From assembly GCA_024655885.1 (NCBI GenBank), contig JANLFN010000004.1, positions 62,001 through 126,000 of the forward strand: a stretch of DNA of 64,000 bases, given 5' to 3'. The translations under genes were made by a program, and so were the position numbers. The notes under the pieces are model-generated. The model was not told where the DNA came from, searched no databases, and saw nothing but the letters and a program-made list of their open reading frames with translations. The stretch's first letter is position 1. Every line of letters begins with the position of its first letter. Source of the DNA: Eubacteriales bacterium (GTDB lineage Bacteria > Bacillota > Clostridia > Acetivibrionales > JANLFN01). Below, in pieces: positions 35,877-48,474 of this stretch.

Positions 35877-35918
35877 ATAGAACAAAGCCGGTATCCAAGG
35901 ATACCGGCTTTGTTCTAT
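35877..35918. terminator. Bidirectional terminator between bioY and tuf
   Basis: Perfect 20-base arms with a two-base loop (ATAGAACAAAGCCGGTATCC and complement) between convergent genes. Confidence 0.8.
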
Positions 35919-35931
35919 GCTTTACTCTTTA

Positions 35932-37134
35932 TTATTCAATAATTTCTGTAACAGTGCCTGCGCCCACAGTCCTTCCGCCTTCACGGATAGCGAACCTTAA
36001 GCCTTCTTCCATGGCTATGGGAGTAATCAGTTTGATCGTCATATTTATATGGTCGCCGGGCATGCACATTTCAACGCCCTGGGGCAGTTCAGTCACGCCG
36101 GTAACGTCCGTCGTCCTGAAGTAGAACTGGGGTCTGTAGCCGTTAAAGAACGGAGTATGCCTTCCGCCCTCTTCTTTGGTCAGAACATAAACCTGTCCTT
36201 TAAAATGGGTGTGAGGCTTGATTGAACCGGGTTTGGCCAGAACTTGTCCTCTCTCCACTTCATTTCTCTGAATGCCTCTTAACAGAACACCGATATTGTC
36301 TCCGGCCACAGCCTGGTCAAGGAGTTTCCTGAACATTTCAACACCCGTGACGACGGTCTTTCTCGGAGCATCCATCAAACCAACGATTTCAACTTCTTCT
36401 CCGACCTTGATGGTTCCTCTTTCAACCCTGCCGGTTGCAACGGTACCACGGCCCGTGATTGAGAAAACGTCTTCCACAGGGAGAATAAACGGTTTGTCTA
36501 TCGCTCTTTCAGGAGTGGGTATATAATTGTCCACGGCGTCCATTAAGTCCAGTATGGGCTTGTACTCAGGCGCGTTGGGGTCCTTTGACGTGCTTTCCAG
36601 CGCCTGCAGGGCGGAACCCCTGATGATGGGGATGTCGTCGCCGGGGAATTCATACTTGCTCAACAGTTCTCTTAATTCCATTTCAACCAATTCTATAAGC
36701 TCTTCATCGTCAACCATATCACACTTGTTCAAGAAAACAACGATATACGGCACGTTAACCTGATGCGCCAACAAAATGTGTTCTCTTGTCTGGGGCATCG
36801 GACCGTCGGCAGCGGACACAACAAGTATTGCGCCGTCCATCTGAGCGGCACCGGTGATCATGTTCTTAACATAGTCGGCATGACCTGGGCAGTCAACGTG
36901 AGCATAATGTCTTTTTTCAGTCTGATACTCAACATGGGCGGTATTGATAGTGATACCTCTTTCTCTTTCTTCAGGAGCCTTGTCGATTTGGTCATAAGCC
37001 GTATATTCGGCTTTTCCTTGGAAACCTAAAACCTTTGTGATAGCAGCGGTCAAAGAAGTTTTCCCATGGTCAACGTGACCTATCGTACCGATGTTGACGT
37101 GGGGTTTGGTTCTTTCAAATTTAGCCTTTGCCAT
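35932..37134 (-). CDS. tuf: Translation elongation factor EF-Tu
   Basis: GTPase delivering aminoacyl-tRNA to the ribosome. The 400-residue protein is complete, with GHVDHGKT at 19-26, [19 protein letters not shown] and the conserved C-terminal barrels. GGAGAGGAG precedes the ATG. It is last in the rpsL-rpsG-fusA-tuf series but also has its own promoter behind fusA. Confidence 0.98.
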   Translation of the reverse strand: MAKAKFERTKPHVNIGTIGHVDHGKTSLTAAITKVLGFQGKAEYTAYDQIDKAPEERERGITINTAHVEYQTEKRHYAHVDCPGHADYVKNMITGAAQMDGAILVVSAADGPMPQTREHILLAHQVNVPYIVVFLNKCDMVDDEELIELVEMELRELLSKYEFPGDDIPIIRGSALQALESTSKDPNAPEYKPILDLMDAVDNYIPTPERAIDKPFILPVEDVFSITGRGTVATGRVERGTIKVGEEVEIVGLMDAPRKTVVTGVEMFRKLLDQAVAGDNIGVLLRGIQRNEVERGQVLAKPGSIKPHTHFKGQVYVLTKEEGGRHTPFFNGYRPQFYFRTTDVTGVTELPQGVEMCMPGDHINMTIKLITPIAMEEGLRFAIREGGRTVGAGTVTEIIE

Positions 37135-37279
37135 TATTTAATCTCCTCTCCTTCTTTTTCAGTACACAATACTGATATAATCCTTTTCTATTTATAAAAA
37201 TTAGATTTAACTTGAGAAATTATATCCCGTGAATGATAATTTCCATCTCCATTAATGTAATTTTAGCACATATAGAAAT

Positions 37280-37308
37280 ATTTTATACTTATATTTGCCA
37301 TATTTCAA
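37280..37308 (-). promoter_or_regulatory. Internal promoter of tuf
   Basis: TTGAAA, 17 bases, TAAAAT on the minus strand, just behind the fusA stop. Confidence 0.65.
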
Positions 37309-37318
37309 TATGTTCCTT

Positions 37319-39394
37319 TTAAGTAACCTTCAGATTGATAATAGATTCCTGGATGCTTTTGGGTACTTCCTCATAGTGATGGAACTGCATGGTATATACT
37401 CCCCTGCCCTGGGTTCTGGAACGCAGGTCAGTAGCATACCCGAACATTTCAGCCAGAGGTACGTAGGAAGTAATCACCTGGGCTCCGGCCCTTGCCTCCA
37501 TTCCCTCAATCCTTCCTCTCCTGGAGTTTAGGTCACCCATGACGTCGCCCATGTACTCCTCGGGGACAACCACATCCACTCTCATGATGGGTTCCAGCAG
37601 TACCGGGTCCGCTTTACGGCAACCTTCCTTGAAAGCCATGGAGCCGGCAATTTTGAACGCCATCTCCGATGAGTCCACCTCATGGTATGAGCCATCCACC
37701 AGGGTCACTTTTACATCCAGCACCTGGTATCCCCCGAGAACGCCATTGTTCATGGCATCTTGAATACCGGCATCAATGGCGGGTATATATTCCTTGGGTA
37801 TCGCTCCTCCCACGATTTTATTTACAAATGTATAGCCGCTTCCCGGTTCCTGGGGCTCCAGTTCGATCCAGCAGTGGCCGTACTGGCCCCTACCGCCGGA
37901 CTGCCTCACAAATTTACCTTCCGCTTTAACCGCCTTCCGGATGGTCTCCTTATATGAAACCTGGGGTTTGCCCACGTTGGCTTCCACCTTGAATTCCCTC
38001 ATCAAACGGTCAACGATGATTTCCAGGTGCAGTTCACCCATACCTGCGATAATCGTTTGCCCTGTTTCGGAGTTCGTATAGGTTTTAAAGGTGGGATCCT
38101 CTTCCGCCAGCTTCTGTAAAGCCAGGGTCATTTTGTCCTGTCCCGCTTTGGTTTTTGGCTCTATAGCCACGTGAATGACCGGTTCGGGGAATTCCATGGA
38201 TTCCAGTATAATGGGGTTGTCTTCGTCACACAGCGTATCTCCGGTGGTGGTATCCTTCAATCCCACTGCGGCCGCGATATCCCCCGAATAAACCATGTCG
38301 ATTTCTTCTCTGTGGTTGGCATGCATTTGCAGGAGTCTTCCGATTCTTTCCCTTTTGCCTTTGGTGGAATTCAAGACATAGGAGCCGGAGCTCAATTTTC
38401 CCGAATAAACCCTGAAAAAGCAAAGCTTCCCCACATAAGGATCCGCCATGATTTTAAATGCCAGCGCGGAAAACGGACCGTCATCGCTTGCCGGCCTTTC
38501 CGCCTCTTCCTCACTGTCGGGCAATACTCCCTTTATCGCAGATATATCGAGGGGTGACGGCAAATAATCCACTACTGCATCAAGCAACTGCTGGACACCT
38601 TTGTTCCTATACGATGAACCGCACGTAACAGGCACCATCTTCACGCTGATGGTAGCCTTCCTTATACATGCACGTATCTCTTCCTCGGTGAGTTCCTCTC
38701 CTTCAAGATATTTCATCATCGTTTCCTCGTCTTGTTCAGCAACAGCTTCCAGTAAAATGTCACGATATTTTTGTACAACATCTTTCATGTCATCTGGGAT
38801 AGGACCTTCTTCTATGACTTTACCCAAGTCATCTCTGTAAAAGTATGCCTTAAGTGTTACAAGATCCACAATACCTTGGAAATTATCTTCCTTTCCTATC
38901 GGTAACTGAATAGGGATGGCGTTTGCTTTAAGCCTATCCTTCATCATTTGAATGCAGTTATAAAAATCTGCTCCCATAATATCCATTTTATTCACATATG
39001 CAAGACGGGGTACGTTATAGTTGTCGGCTTGTCTCCAAACTGTTTCGGATTGAGGCTCAACCCCCCCTTTTGCACAGAAAAGTGTTACTGAACCATCGAG
39101 TACACGAAGAGATCTTTCAACCTCGACCGTGAAGTCAACGTGCCCCGGCGTATCAATAATGTTGATCCTATTTCCTTTCCACTCGGCCGTAGTAGCAGCA
39201 GATGTAATGGTAATACCCCTCTCCTGCTCCTGCTCCATCCAGTCCATGGTGGCGGCGCCTTCGTGCACTTCACCCATCTTGTGGAGCTTTCCCGTATAAA
39301 ACAGGATACGCTCGGTGGTGGTAGTCTTTCCTGCGTCAATGTGTGCCATGATTCCTATATTTCTTGTGTTTTCTAAACTATACTGCCTGGGCAT
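37319..39394 (-). CDS. fusA: Translation elongation factor EF-G
   Basis: GTPase that drives translocation. The 691-residue protein has AHIDAGKTT at 17-25, the conserved [20 protein letters not shown] switch region, [10 protein letters not shown], and the C-terminal domains IV-V ending [10 protein letters not shown]. Length is typical for the main fusA. GGAGGGAATAAG precedes the ATG. An unusual repeat element lies between it and rpsG. Confidence 0.98.
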   Translation of the reverse strand: MPRQYSLENTRNIGIMAHIDAGKTTTTERILFYTGKLHKMGEVHEGAATMDWMEQEQERGITITSAATTAEWKGNRINIIDTPGHVDFTVEVERSLRVLDGSVTLFCAKGGVEPQSETVWRQADNYNVPRLAYVNKMDIMGADFYNCIQMMKDRLKANAIPIQLPIGKEDNFQGIVDLVTLKAYFYRDDLGKVIEEGPIPDDMKDVVQKYRDILLEAVAEQDEETMMKYLEGEELTEEEIRACIRKATISVKMVPVTCGSSYRNKGVQQLLDAVVDYLPSPLDISAIKGVLPDSEEEAERPASDDGPFSALAFKIMADPYVGKLCFFRVYSGKLSSGSYVLNSTKGKRERIGRLLQMHANHREEIDMVYSGDIAAAVGLKDTTTGDTLCDEDNPIILESMEFPEPVIHVAIEPKTKAGQDKMTLALQKLAEEDPTFKTYTNSETGQTIIAGMGELHLEIIVDRLMREFKVEANVGKPQVSYKETIRKAVKAEGKFVRQSGGRGQYGHCWIELEPQEPGSGYTFVNKIVGGAIPKEYIPAIDAGIQDAMNNGVLGGYQVLDVKVTLVDGSYHEVDSSEMAFKIAGSMAFKEGCRKADPVLLEPIMRVDVVVPEEYMGDVMGDLNSRRGRIEGMEARAGAQVITSYVPLAEMFGYATDLRSRTQGRGVYTMQFHHYEEVPKSIQESIINLKVT

Positions 39395-39439
39395 CTTATT
39401 CCCTCCTTTCGTTTACACGATAGCCCTAAATATTTTTCA

Positions 39440-39515
39440 GCTGAGATATTCGCTCTGCGAATGCCGAGCTTCTTGCTCTTCAAGGCCGAGATATTCATTT
39501 CACAAATGCTGAGAA
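39440..39515 (-). repeat. Mini-hairpin array, second copy (rpsG-fusA spacer)
   Basis: Three hairpin units at 39448, 39471 and 39493 (spacing 23 and 22), with GCTGAG or GCCGAG linkers on the plus strand. The first unit is identical to one in the ilvD-ilvB array (ATTCGCTCTGCGAAT). In the third, the minus-strand RNA still pairs through two G-U wobbles (ATTTG/TGAAT). Confidence 0.75.
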
Positions 39516-39537
39516 TCCTAATTGCCTATAAATTTTT

Positions 39538-39553
39538 TCTCAGCCCTCAGCCT
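39538..39553 (-). repeat. GGCTGAG heptamers behind the rpsG stop
   Basis: Minus strand reads AAAGGCTGAGGGCTGAG directly after the rpsG stop codon. This is the same heptamer repeated many times behind ilvD. Confidence 0.65.
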
Positions 39554-39558
39554 TTCTA

Positions 39559-40029
39559 TTACCATCTGTAATGTGCGAAAGCCTTGTTGGCTTCTGCCAT
39601 CTTGTGGGTGTCTTCCTTCTTTTTATATGCTCCGCCCAAGTTGTTTACCGCGTCGAGAATTTCACCGGCCAGCTTTTCCTTCATGGTCCTCTCTCCTCTT
39701 GTGCGGGCATAGCTAACCAGCCACCTTAAGCCCAGCGCTTGCCTTCTCTCGGGCCTAACCTCCATAGGAACCTGATAGGTCGCACCGCCCACTCTTCTTG
39801 CCTTTACCTCAAGAACCGGCATAACGTTGTTCAAAGCCTGTTCAAATACTTCCAGCGGGTCTTTTCCGGTTTTGCTTTTGATGATGTCAAAAGCACCGTA
39901 GCAAATTTTCTGGGCAATACCTTTCTTACCGTCAAGCATGATATTGTTGATCAGCTTGGTAACGGTCTTATCGTTGTATATGGGGTCGGGCAAAACATCT
40001 CTCTTTGGAACATGACCTTTTCTTGGCAC
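39559..40029 (-). CDS. rpsG: 30S ribosomal protein S7
   Basis: Primary 16S rRNA head-assembly protein. The 156-residue protein is full length with family-typical runs ([34 protein letters not shown]). It starts with GTG, 10 bases after GGAGGG. Part of the rpsL-rpsG-fusA-tuf series. Confidence 0.97.
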   Translation of the reverse strand: MPRKGHVPKRDVLPDPIYNDKTVTKLINNIMLDGKKGIAQKICYGAFDIIKSKTGKDPLEVFEQALNNVMPVLEVKARRVGGATYQVPMEVRPERRQALGLRWLVSYARTRGERTMKEKLAGEILDAVNNLGGAYKKKEDTHKMAEANKAFAHYRW

Positions 40030-40267
40030 TTTACTTCCCTCCTTTTTTGCAGAATAAAGGAATATAACCCTTTTGGCTATATCATCGGTACTCGCGGCTG
40101 TTAGCCGTCGTCAGTGCTCTGTACATGCTATCAATATAATTTTTTACAGTAGAATGCTTATAGTTTTACCCGGGAGAAACACCTGCTCCCAAGTATAAAC
40201 GCCAAACATTAAACGTTAAACAGAATTTATATGAAACAACGTACTCAGCACTATTGAATTTTACCTC

Positions 40268-40295
40268 TCATACTTCGTGCAAGCACGCCGTATGA
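40268..40295 (-). promoter_or_regulatory. Hairpin directly behind rpsL
   Basis: TCATAC/GTATGA and GTGC/GCAC stems separated by a symmetric three-base internal loop, with a two-base apical loop. No U-run. It begins right at the rpsL stop and might time or protect the S12-S7 message. Confidence 0.45.
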
Positions 40296-40296
40296 A

Positions 40297-40725
40297 TTAC
40301 TTCTTTGCAGCTCCGGCCTTCGGCCTCTTGGCTCCGTATTTGGAACGTCCCTGCATCCTCTTTGCCACACCAACGGTATCAAGAGTCCCCCTGATGATGT
40401 GGTATCTGACACCAGGCAGATCCTTGACCCTGCCGCCTCTTATCAGTACAACACTGTGCTCCTGCAGGTTATGTCCTATACCGGGAATGTATGCGGTTAC
40501 TTCCGTTTGATTGGACAAACGCACCCTTGCAACTTTTCTAAGGGCTGAATTAGGCTTTTTAGGCGTGGTCGTTTTTACAACGGTACACACCCCGCGTTTT
40601 TGAGGGCTGTTTATATCGATAGGCCTTTTTTTCAATGAGTTAAAACCCTTTTGCAAAGCTGGCGCCGTCGATTTCTTTTGAAGTACCTCTCTTCCCTTTC
40701 TAACCAACTGGTTAAACGTCGGCAT
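40297..40725 (-). CDS. rpsL: 30S ribosomal protein S12
   Basis: Decoding-centre protein. The 142-residue protein has the two streptomycin-site segments, [11 protein letters not shown] and [13 protein letters not shown], both with the wild-type lysines, so no ribosomal streptomycin resistance is indicated. TAAGGAGGTG precedes the ATG. Confidence 0.97.
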   Translation of the reverse strand: MPTFNQLVRKGREVLQKKSTAPALQKGFNSLKKRPIDINSPQKRGVCTVVKTTTPKKPNSALRKVARVRLSNQTEVTAYIPGIGHNLQEHSVVLIRGGRVKDLPGVRYHIIRGTLDTVGVAKRMQGRSKYGAKRPKAGAAKK

Positions 40726-40817
40726 TCTTTATCTCACCTCCTTACAGGTAGACTTACAAGCAAGACTTTTGCCCTATAATAAACATTGACGGTAATGGTC
40801 AATTGTTTATTCCTCAA

Positions 40818-41060
40818 TTATTTGAGCAGGCATGCAGCCGCAGCTCCTACATCGATTCCGCATGCTTTCCCCAACTGTTTCATCGAATCCACATAGACCA
40901 CTTCAATAGAATTGCCTGCGCACAGTTCTTTAAGCCTGCTCACTACCTTTTCCTCTGCGTCCTTTGCAATAAATACGGTCATAGCAGCACCGTTTTCCAA
41001 TGCCTTCAAACACTGTTTGACCCCAACGGCCCTATTGCCGTTTTTTAAATTTTCCAGCAC
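40818..41060 (-). CDS. L7Ae-family ribosomal protein (YbxF-like)
   Basis: Small kink-turn RNA-binding protein of 80 residues. Conserved segments are GVKQCLKALENGAAMTVFIA and LGKACGIDVGAAAACLL. GTG start after GGAGGG. It sits between rpoC and rpsL, where YbxF lies in Bacillus, and is here the first gene behind a strong promoter. Confidence 0.9.
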   Translation of the reverse strand: MLENLKNGNRAVGVKQCLKALENGAAMTVFIAKDAEEKVVSRLKELCAGNSIEVVYVDSMKQLGKACGIDVGAAAACLLK

Positions 41061-41109
41061 AGCTTACCCTCCAATAAAGTAGCGCATTGCTCAAATAGCA
41101 CACTGGACT

Positions 41110-41139
41110 ATTTTATCACCGTAAAACGCTATTTGTCAA
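41110..41139 (-). promoter_or_regulatory. Promoter of the L7Ae-rpsL-rpsG-fusA operon
   Basis: TTGACA, 18 bases, TAAAAT on the minus strand. Confidence 0.78.
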
Positions 41140-41194
41140 GTCACGCACCGTTTTAACACAATTAACCTGCATTTAGCAAACCTTATTGTAGACA

Positions 41195-41210
41195 GGGAGG
41201 GTATCCTCCC
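41195..41210 (-). terminator. Hairpin behind rpoC
   Basis: GGGAGG/CCTCCC with a four-base loop, 9 bases behind the rpoC stop but without a U-run; partial termination at best. Confidence 0.4.
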
Positions 41211-41218
41211 ACATCCCT

Positions 41219-44200
41219 TTATTCAGTTACCGTGCTGATGCTGATATCCTTGTACCGGCTCATTCCGGTGCCTGCCGGAATAAGCTTGCCGATAATCACG
41301 TTTTCCTTCAAGCCTACAAGGGGATCTATCTTGCCCTTTATGGCCGCCTCCGTCAATACCCTGGTGGTTTCCTGGAAGGAAGCCGCCGAAAGGAAGGATT
41401 CGGTGGCCAGAGACGCTTTAGTTATACCAAGGAGCGTCCTTTTTCCTGTGGCAGGTCTTAACCCCTCTGCCACCGCTTTTGCGTTCTCTTCATCAAAGTC
41501 GAATACATCTACAAGTCCTCCGGGCAGCAGGTTGGTGTCCCCCGCATCCTCAACCTTCACCTTGCGCAGCATCTGCCTTACAATAACCTCAATATGCTTG
41601 TCGTTGATATCCACGCCCTGCATCCTGTAAACCCTCTGCACTTCCTGCAGCAGGTACGCCTGAACTCCGTTGATGCCTTTGATCTTCAATATATCATGAG
41701 GATTCACCGAGCCTTCCGTCAGTTCGTCTCCGGCCTCAACCACATCGTCGTCGGACACTTTTATCCTGGACCCGTATGGGATCAAGTAAGTCCTTGCATC
41801 CCCGTCCTCGGAAGTTACTACAACCTCTCTCTTCTTCTTGGACTCATTGATTCTCACGGTACCGCTAATTTCGGAGATAATGGCAAGCCCCTTTGGCTTC
41901 CTGGCTTCAAATAACTCCTCCACACGGGGAAGACCCTGGGTTATATCGTCACCGGCCACGCCACCCGTATGGAAGGTCCTCATGGTAAGCTGGGTCCCCG
42001 GCTCGCCTATGGATTGAGCCGCAATAATGCCCACCGCTTCTCCGATATTTACCTCCTCACCTGTGGCGAGATTCGCCCCATAGCACTTGGCGCACACCCC
42101 GTATTCAGAATGGCAGGTGAGGACAGACCTGATCTTGACCTTTTTAATTCCTGCCTTCACAACCCTCTCCGCGTCCTTGTCCTTGATCATCTGATCGGGG
42201 GCCAGCAATACTTCGCCGGTATTCGGGTCAAGCACGGGTTCGGAGGCATATCTTCCGATAAGCCTTTCCGCAAGGCCTTCAATGACCTCCGTACCGTCCT
42301 TTATGTCCGAAATTTCAATTCCCTTTTTGGTACCGCAGTCCATTTCCCTTACGATGACATCCTGGCTTACGTCAACCAATCGCCTGGTAAGGTATCCTGA
42401 GTCCGCCGTTCTCAGGGCAGTATCCGCAAGACCCTTTCTTGCGCCGTGGGTGGAAATAAAGTACTCCAGCACGTTCAAGCCTTCACGGAAATTAGCCTTT
42501 ATAGGGATCTCAATAGTCTTGCCGGAGGTATCCGCCATAAGGCCCCTCATTCCTGCCAGCTGCTTTATCTGGTTAACACTGCCTCTGGCTCCCGACTGGG
42601 ACATCATGTAAAGGGGGTTAAACCTGTCCAGATTGTTCATGAGGGCGTTTGTGACATTTTCCACGGTTTCGTTCCAAGCACTGACTACAGAGTTCCTTCT
42701 TTCTTCTTCAGAAATAAGTCCTCTCTTATACTGCTTTATAATATTTTCAATTTTCTCTTCCGTCTCCCTAATATACCGCTGTTTAACTTCGGGAATGACC
42801 ATATCCGAAACACTGATGGTGATAGCTCCCTTTGTAGAATACTTGAAGCCCAGCGCCTTTATCTTGTCAAGCACCACAGCCGTTTCCGCAGTTCCGTGAA
42901 CCTTAATGCACCGGTCGATGATTTTCTGGAGGGCTTTTTTATCCACTAAAAAGGTTACCTCCTGTTCAAACAGGTTGTCGGGATTGGACCTGTCAACGAA
43001 GCCCAGATCCTGCGGAATCGCCTCATTGAATATCAATCTGCCCGGCGTGGTCTCGATTATCTTATATAAGACTTTATCGTCCACAACTTTTTTCACTCTG
43101 GTTTTTATCCGGGCATGCAGTCCCACATACCCATTGTCGTAGGCCATGATCACTTCTTCAGGAGAAGAATATACATTCCCCTCCCCCGGTTCACCCTGGC
43201 GCTCGATGGTGAGGTAATAGCTCCCCAGGATCATGTCCTGGGTGGGGACGGTCACAGGCTTTCCATCCTGGGGCTTCAACAGGTTGTTGGCGGAAAGCAT
43301 GAGAAACCTGGCCTCGGCCTGGGCTTCTGCAGACAGAGGGACATGGACGGCCATCTGGTCTCCGTCGAAATCGGCGTTATATGCGGTGCACACCAGAGGA
43401 TGCAGCTTCAGCGCTCTCCCTTCCACCAGCACCGGTTCGAAGGCCTGGATACCCAACCTGTGCAGCGTAGGTGCGCGGTTTAAAAGAACAGGATGCTCTT
43501 TGATGACCTCTTCCAGCACGTCCCACACTTCATTTCTGACCCTTTCCACCATTCTCTTCGCACTTTTAATATTATGGGCCAGTCCGTCATTCACAAGCTT
43601 TTTCATCACAAAGGGCTTGAACAACTCAAGGGCCATTTCCTTGGGCAATCCGCACTGGTAGATTTTAAGCTCCGGGCCTACAACAATAACCGAGCGTCCT
43701 GAATAGTCAACGCGCTTGCCCAGCAGGTTCTGCCTGAAACGTCCCTGCTTGCCTTTAAGCATATCGGACAGCGATTTTAACGGCCTGTTGCCGGGGCCGG
43801 TCACCGGCCTCCCCCTTCTCCCGTTGTCGATCAATGCGTCTACCGCTTCCTGCAGCATTCTCTTCTCATTCCTTACGATGATATCGGGCGCTCCAAGGTC
43901 CAACAGCCTCTTTAAGCGGTTATTCCTGTTGATTACCCTTCTATATAAATCATTCAGGTCAGAAGTGGCGAACCTGCCGCCGTCCAGCTGCACCATAGGC
44001 CTCAGCTCGGGAGGTATGACAGGGATGACATCCAGTATCATCCATTCCGGCCTATTCCCCGACAGCCTGAAAGCTTCAACCACCTCAAGCCTTTTGATGG
44101 TCCTGATCTTCTTCTGCCCCGTGGAATCATTGGCCTCGGCTCTAAGCTCCTTTGAAAGCTTATCCAGGTCAATTTCCATGAGCAGCTCCTTGATGGCCTC

Positions 44201-44716
44201 AGCGCCCATAGCCGCCTTAAACTTGTATCCGAACTTCTCCACGCTGTCCCTGTATTCCTTCTCGGAGAGAAGCTGTTTTTTGGACAGAGGAGTCTGTCCC
44301 GGGTCAATGACCACATAGGAGGCAAAATACAATATCTTCTCCAGGTTTCTGGGAGACATGTCCAGGATGAGCCCCATCCTGCTGGGAATCCCTTTAAAAT
44401 ACCATATATGGGATACAGGGGCCGCCAACTCTATGTGCCCCATTCTTTCCCTCCGCACCTTGGAGCGGGTCACTTCAACGCCGCACCGGTCGCAGACAAT
44501 GCCTTTATATCGGATTCTTTTATATTTACCGCAGTGGCACTCCCAGTCCTTTTGCGGTCCGAATATCCTTTCACAAAAAAGTCCGTCCCTTTCGGGTTTT
44601 AAGGTTCTATAGTTAATGGTCTCAGGCTTTTTGACCTCGCCCCTCGACCACTCTCGTATTTTTTCCGGAGAAGCTAGACCGATTCTAATGGAATCAAAGT
44701 TATTCAGCTCAAACAT
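41219..44716 (-). CDS. rpoC: RNA polymerase beta' subunit
   Basis: Catalytic subunit of RNA polymerase. The 1165-residue protein has the N-terminal zinc site ([20 protein letters not shown]), the catalytic magnesium loop [15 protein letters not shown], the bridge/trigger region with [20 protein letters not shown], and the second zinc site ([13 protein letters not shown]). AAAGGAG precedes the ATG, 17 bases behind rpoB. Confidence 0.98.
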   Translation of the reverse strand: MFELNNFDSIRIGLASPEKIREWSRGEVKKPETINYRTLKPERDGLFCERIFGPQKDWECHCGKYKRIRYKGIVCDRCGVEVTRSKVRRERMGHIELAAPVSHIWYFKGIPSRMGLILDMSPRNLEKILYFASYVVIDPGQTPLSKKQLLSEKEYRDSVEKFGYKFKAAMGAEAIKELLMEIDLDKLSKELRAEANDSTGQKKIRTIKRLEVVEAFRLSGNRPEWMILDVIPVIPPELRPMVQLDGGRFATSDLNDLYRRVINRNNRLKRLLDLGAPDIIVRNEKRMLQEAVDALIDNGRRGRPVTGPGNRPLKSLSDMLKGKQGRFRQNLLGKRVDYSGRSVIVVGPELKIYQCGLPKEMALELFKPFVMKKLVNDGLAHNIKSAKRMVERVRNEVWDVLEEVIKEHPVLLNRAPTLHRLGIQAFEPVLVEGRALKLHPLVCTAYNADFDGDQMAVHVPLSAEAQAEARFLMLSANNLLKPQDGKPVTVPTQDMILGSYYLTIERQGEPGEGNVYSSPEEVIMAYDNGYVGLHARIKTRVKKVVDDKVLYKIIETTPGRLIFNEAIPQDLGFVDRSNPDNLFEQEVTFLVDKKALQKIIDRCIKVHGTAETAVVLDKIKALGFKYSTKGAITISVSDMVIPEVKQRYIRETEEKIENIIKQYKRGLISEEERRNSVVSAWNETVENVTNALMNNLDRFNPLYMMSQSGARGSVNQIKQLAGMRGLMADTSGKTIEIPIKANFREGLNVLEYFISTHGARKGLADTALRTADSGYLTRRLVDVSQDVIVREMDCGTKKGIEISDIKDGTEVIEGLAERLIGRYASEPVLDPNTGEVLLAPDQMIKDKDAERVVKAGIKKVKIRSVLTCHSEYGVCAKCYGANLATGEEVNIGEAVGIIAAQSIGEPGTQLTMRTFHTGGVAGDDITQGLPRVEELFEARKPKGLAIISEISGTVRINESKKKREVVVTSEDGDARTYLIPYGSRIKVSDDDVVEAGDELTEGSVNPHDILKIKGINGVQAYLLQEVQRVYRMQGVDINDKHIEVIVRQMLRKVKVEDAGDTNLLPGGLVDVFDFDEENAKAVAEGLRPATGKRTLLGITKASLATESFLSAASFQETTRVLTEAAIKGKIDPLVGLKENVIIGKLIPAGTGMSRYKDISISTVTE

Positions 44717-44733
44717 AGCTTGATCTCCTTTCG

Positions 44734-47700
44734 TTAAACATCTTCGTCCTCGTCAAAATCATCGTCAAAGTCATCTTCATCCTCGGCAAACAGATCGTCC
44801 ACCAGCCCCTCGTCCAGGTTTTCAGCCGTACTCAGGTCACCCAGCTCGAATTCGTCGATATCCAGGTCATCTTCAAGGGGTTCATCGCCCAAATCGTCAT
44901 AATCGGTGAGCGGCGCCTCATCTTCCCTTCCCTCTATGTTGACATTCAACTCTTCAAGCTCGTCTTCAACAGACTCCTTGATGGCAATCTCCTCTTTTTC
45001 TTCAGAATAAACCTTGACATCCAGGGCAAGGCTCTGAAGCTCCTTTATGAGGACCTTGAAAGACTCGGGAATACCCGGCTCCGGCACATTTTCACCTTTT
45101 ACAATGGCCTCATACGTCTTAACCCTGCCTACCACGTCGTCAGATTTTACCGTAAGGATTTCCTGCAGCGTATAGGCCGCACCATAGGCTTCAAGAGCCC
45201 AAACTTCCATTTCACCGAACCTCTGGCCTCCAAACTGCGCCTTACCTCCCAGGGGCTGCTGTGTCACCAGGGAGTACGGCCCTGTGGAACGGGCATGGAT
45301 CTTGTCGTCCACAAGATGTGCCAGCTTCAATATATACATATATCCCACCGTCACCCTGTTGTCGAAGGGTTCTCCTGTTCTTCCGTCATACAGTATGGAC
45401 TTGCCGTCTTCGGCCAATCCTGCCAGCTTCAGGGTTTCAATGATGTCGTCCTCGGTGGCGCCGTCGAAAACAGGAGTCGCAATCTCCCATCCCAGCGCTT
45501 TTGCGGCATAGCCCAGGTGTACCTCCAGAACCTGCCCGATATTCATACGGGAAGGAACGCCCAGAGGATTGAGCACAATCTCCAGGGGAGTGCCGTCCGG
45601 GAGAAAAGGCATATCCTCCTCGGGGAGTATCCTGGAAATAACCCCCTTGTTGCCGTGCCGGCCGGCCATTTTATCCCCTACCGAAATCTTTCTTTTCTGG
45701 GCGATATATACTCTTACCAGCTGGTTTACCCCCGGGGGAAGCTCATCCCCGTTTTCCCGGGTAAACACTTTCACATCCACAATAATGCCTGATTCACCGT
45801 GGGGAACCCTCAGGGACGTATCCCGGACCTCCCTGGCCTTTTCACCGAATATGGCCCTTAAAAGCCTCTCCTCGGCCGTAAGTTCGGTTTCTCCCTTGGG
45901 GGTCACCTTTCCTACCAGGATGTCCCCTGAGCGGACCTCGGCGCCAATCCGGATAATGCCTCTGTCATCCAAGTCTTTCAGCGCTTCCTCGCTCACATTG
46001 GGGATATCCCTGGTGATTTCCTCGGGTCCCAGCTTTGTATCCCTGGACTCCGCTTCATATTCCTCTATATGGATGGATGTAAACACATCATCCTTCACCA
46101 GCTTCTCGCTGATTAAAATAGCATCCTCATAATTATAGCCTTCCCAGGTCATAAAACCGATAAGCACATTCCTGCCCAAAGCGATTTCCCCCTGGTCGGT
46201 AGAGGGGCCGTCGGCTATGACGTCTCCTTTCTCCACCACATCGCCTTTTCTGACGATGGGCCTCTGGTTGATGCACGTTCCCTGGTTGGACCTCAGATAC
46301 TTCAAGAGCTTGTAGGTGTCCTTGCGCCCGTCCTTCTTCCGGATAATGATCTCATTGGCGGAAACCTTTTCAACGGTGCCCGGATTCTTGGCAATCACCA
46401 CAACGCCGGAATCCCTTGCCGCCTTGTACTCGATGCCCGTACCGATGATGGGGGCTTCCGCCTTAATCAAAGGAACCGCCTGCCGCTGCATGTTTGAACC
46501 CATCAGGGCGCGGTTTGCATCATCGTTTTCAAGGAAGGGGATCATCGCCGTGGCCACTGAAACCAGCTGCTTCGGGGATACATCCATAAAGTCGATGCGG
46601 GAGGATTCCACCTCCAGTATTTCTTCCTTGTACCTTGCCGCCACCTTTTTGTCCACGAACCGTCCATTCTCATCCAGAGGCTCATTGGCCTGGGCCACAA
46701 TATATTCGTCCTCCTCATCCGCCGTCAGATACACGATTTCATCGGTAACAATCCCCTTCTCCTTATCAACCTTCCTGTAGGGAGCTTCTATAAAACCGTA
46801 TTCATTGATCCTCGCATAGGTGCTGAGTGAACCTATAAGGCCTATATTCGGGCCTTCAGGAGTCTCTATGGGGCACATGCGCCCGTAATGGGAGTGGTGA
46901 ACGTCGCGGACCTCGTAGCCTGCCCTTTCCCTGCTCAACCCTCCAGGGCCCAAAGCGCTCAATCTCCTCTTGTGGGTGAGCTCCGCCAGGGGATTGGTCT
47001 GGTCCATAAACTGGGACAGCTGGCTGCTTCCGAAGAACTCCTTGATGGCCGCAGCCACAGGCCTTATATTGATCAACGCCTGGGGAGTGACAATATCGAT
47101 GTCCTGGATGGTCATCCTTTCCCTAACCACTCTTTCCATCCTTGCAAGACCTATCCTGAACTGGTTCTGCAGCAGCTCTCCCACAGAGCGGAGCCTTCTG
47201 TTGCCCAGATGGTCGATGTCGTCAACGGTTCCTACGCCATAGCCCAAATTTATAATGTAACTGATGGAAGCAATGATATCATCCACTGTGATATACTTGG
47301 GTATCAATTCGTCTATATTTTCTTTCAGCGCCTTTTTGATATCCTCTTCGGATTTGTTCTCCTTAAGGATATTGGAAAGGACATCAAACTTTACCTTTTC
47401 GGTAATACCGATGTCTGTCACGTCAAAATCCACATGGGACCGGATATCCACCATATTGTTGCCGATTACCTTTACTGTTTTTCCTTCCACCGACAGGTTC
47501 ACAACGTTAATTCCCAGGTTTTGAATGGTTTCGGCCTTTTCCCTGCTGATGGTTTCACCTTCGGCCACAATAATTTCACCGGTTTCCGGGTCCACAATGT
47601 TTTCTCCCGCTCTAAAGCCGTTGATGCGGGCCGCAATGGACAATTTTTTACTGAACTTGAATCTTCCCACCTTCGCCAGGTCATATCTCTTGGGGTCGAA

Positions 47701-48474
47701 GAACAGGCCGTTCAAAAGGGAACGGGCGCTCTCCACCGTAGGAGGTTCTCCCGGCCTCAGCCTTTTATAGATTTCCAGCAGTCCCTCATCCACCGTTTTG
47801 GCGTTATCCTTCTGGATTGTTGCAAGGATTCTTTCATCTTCGCCCAGAAGCTGTGTGATCTCAATATCCGTCCCATACCCTAAAGCCCTGAGCAAAACCG
47901 TAATAGGAAGCTTCCTGGTCCTGTCGATCCTCACCGACAATATGTCGTTTGAGTCGGTTTCATACTCCAGCCAGGCTCCCCTGTTGGGTATAACGGTGGT
48001 TGAAAAAAGCTTCTTGCCCGTCCTGTCGAATTTCATGGAATAATAAATACCCGGAGACCTCACCAGCTGGCTTACAATAACTCTTTCAGCGCCGTTGATA
48101 ATAAATGTGCCGTTATCCGTCATCAAGGGGAAATCTCCCATAAAAATTTCCTGCTCTTTGACCTCACCTGTCTCCTTGTTGATTAAACGGACCTTAACCT
48201 TAAGGGGTGCTGAGTATGTGGTGTCTCTTTCCTTGCATTCTTCGACGCTGTACTTAGGATTGTCGTCCAGCGAATAGTCGATGAAATCCAATATCAGGTT
48301 GCCTGTATAATCGGTAATCGGAGAAACGTCCCTGAATACTTCCCTCAGCCCCTCTTCAAGAAACCACTTGTAGGAGTTTTTTTGAACCTCGATAAGGTTT
48401 GGCATATCCAAGACCTCATCAATCTTTGAATAGCTCATTCTTGTATTTCTTCCCATTCGAACGGGATGTACCAT
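44734..48474 (-). CDS. rpoB: RNA polymerase beta subunit
   Basis: Second-largest subunit of RNA polymerase. The 1246-residue protein carries the rifampicin region ([20 protein letters not shown] followed by [15 protein letters not shown]) with wild-type-looking residues, and conserved C-terminal clamp sequences ([20 protein letters not shown]). The ATG six bases after GAGGTG is used instead of a GTG slightly upstream. The C-terminus has an extra, strongly acidic tail of about 80 residues rich in Asp and Glu; such tails occur in some Clostridia. Confidence 0.97.
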   Translation of the reverse strand: MVHPVRMGRNTRMSYSKIDEVLDMPNLIEVQKNSYKWFLEEGLREVFRDVSPITDYTGNLILDFIDYSLDDNPKYSVEECKERDTTYSAPLKVKVRLINKETGEVKEQEIFMGDFPLMTDNGTFIINGAERVIVSQLVRSPGIYYSMKFDRTGKKLFSTTVIPNRGAWLEYETDSNDILSVRIDRTRKLPITVLLRALGYGTDIEITQLLGEDERILATIQKDNAKTVDEGLLEIYKRLRPGEPPTVESARSLLNGLFFDPKRYDLAKVGRFKFSKKLSIAARINGFRAGENIVDPETGEIIVAEGETISREKAETIQNLGINVVNLSVEGKTVKVIGNNMVDIRSHVDFDVTDIGITEKVKFDVLSNILKENKSEEDIKKALKENIDELIPKYITVDDIIASISYIINLGYGVGTVDDIDHLGNRRLRSVGELLQNQFRIGLARMERVVRERMTIQDIDIVTPQALINIRPVAAAIKEFFGSSQLSQFMDQTNPLAELTHKRRLSALGPGGLSRERAGYEVRDVHHSHYGRMCPIETPEGPNIGLIGSLSTYARINEYGFIEAPYRKVDKEKGIVTDEIVYLTADEEDEYIVAQANEPLDENGRFVDKKVAARYKEEILEVESSRIDFMDVSPKQLVSVATAMIPFLENDDANRALMGSNMQRQAVPLIKAEAPIIGTGIEYKAARDSGVVVIAKNPGTVEKVSANEIIIRKKDGRKDTYKLLKYLRSNQGTCINQRPIVRKGDVVEKGDVIADGPSTDQGEIALGRNVLIGFMTWEGYNYEDAILISEKLVKDDVFTSIHIEEYEAESRDTKLGPEEITRDIPNVSEEALKDLDDRGIIRIGAEVRSGDILVGKVTPKGETELTAEERLLRAIFGEKAREVRDTSLRVPHGESGIIVDVKVFTRENGDELPPGVNQLVRVYIAQKRKISVGDKMAGRHGNKGVISRILPEEDMPFLPDGTPLEIVLNPLGVPSRMNIGQVLEVHLGYAAKALGWEIATPVFDGATEDDIIETLKLAGLAEDGKSILYDGRTGEPFDNRVTVGYMYILKLAHLVDDKIHARSTGPYSLVTQQPLGGKAQFGGQRFGEMEVWALEAYGAAYTLQEILTVKSDDVVGRVKTYEAIVKGENVPEPGIPESFKVLIKELQSLALDVKVYSEEKEEIAIKESVEDELEELNVNIEGREDEAPLTDYDDLGDEPLEDDLDIDEFELGDLSTAENLDEGLVDDLFAEDEDDFDDDFDEDEDV

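Noticed and set aside
46888-47883. Plus-strand frame of 331 codons over rpoB
   Set aside because: Antisense shadow of a highly conserved gene.
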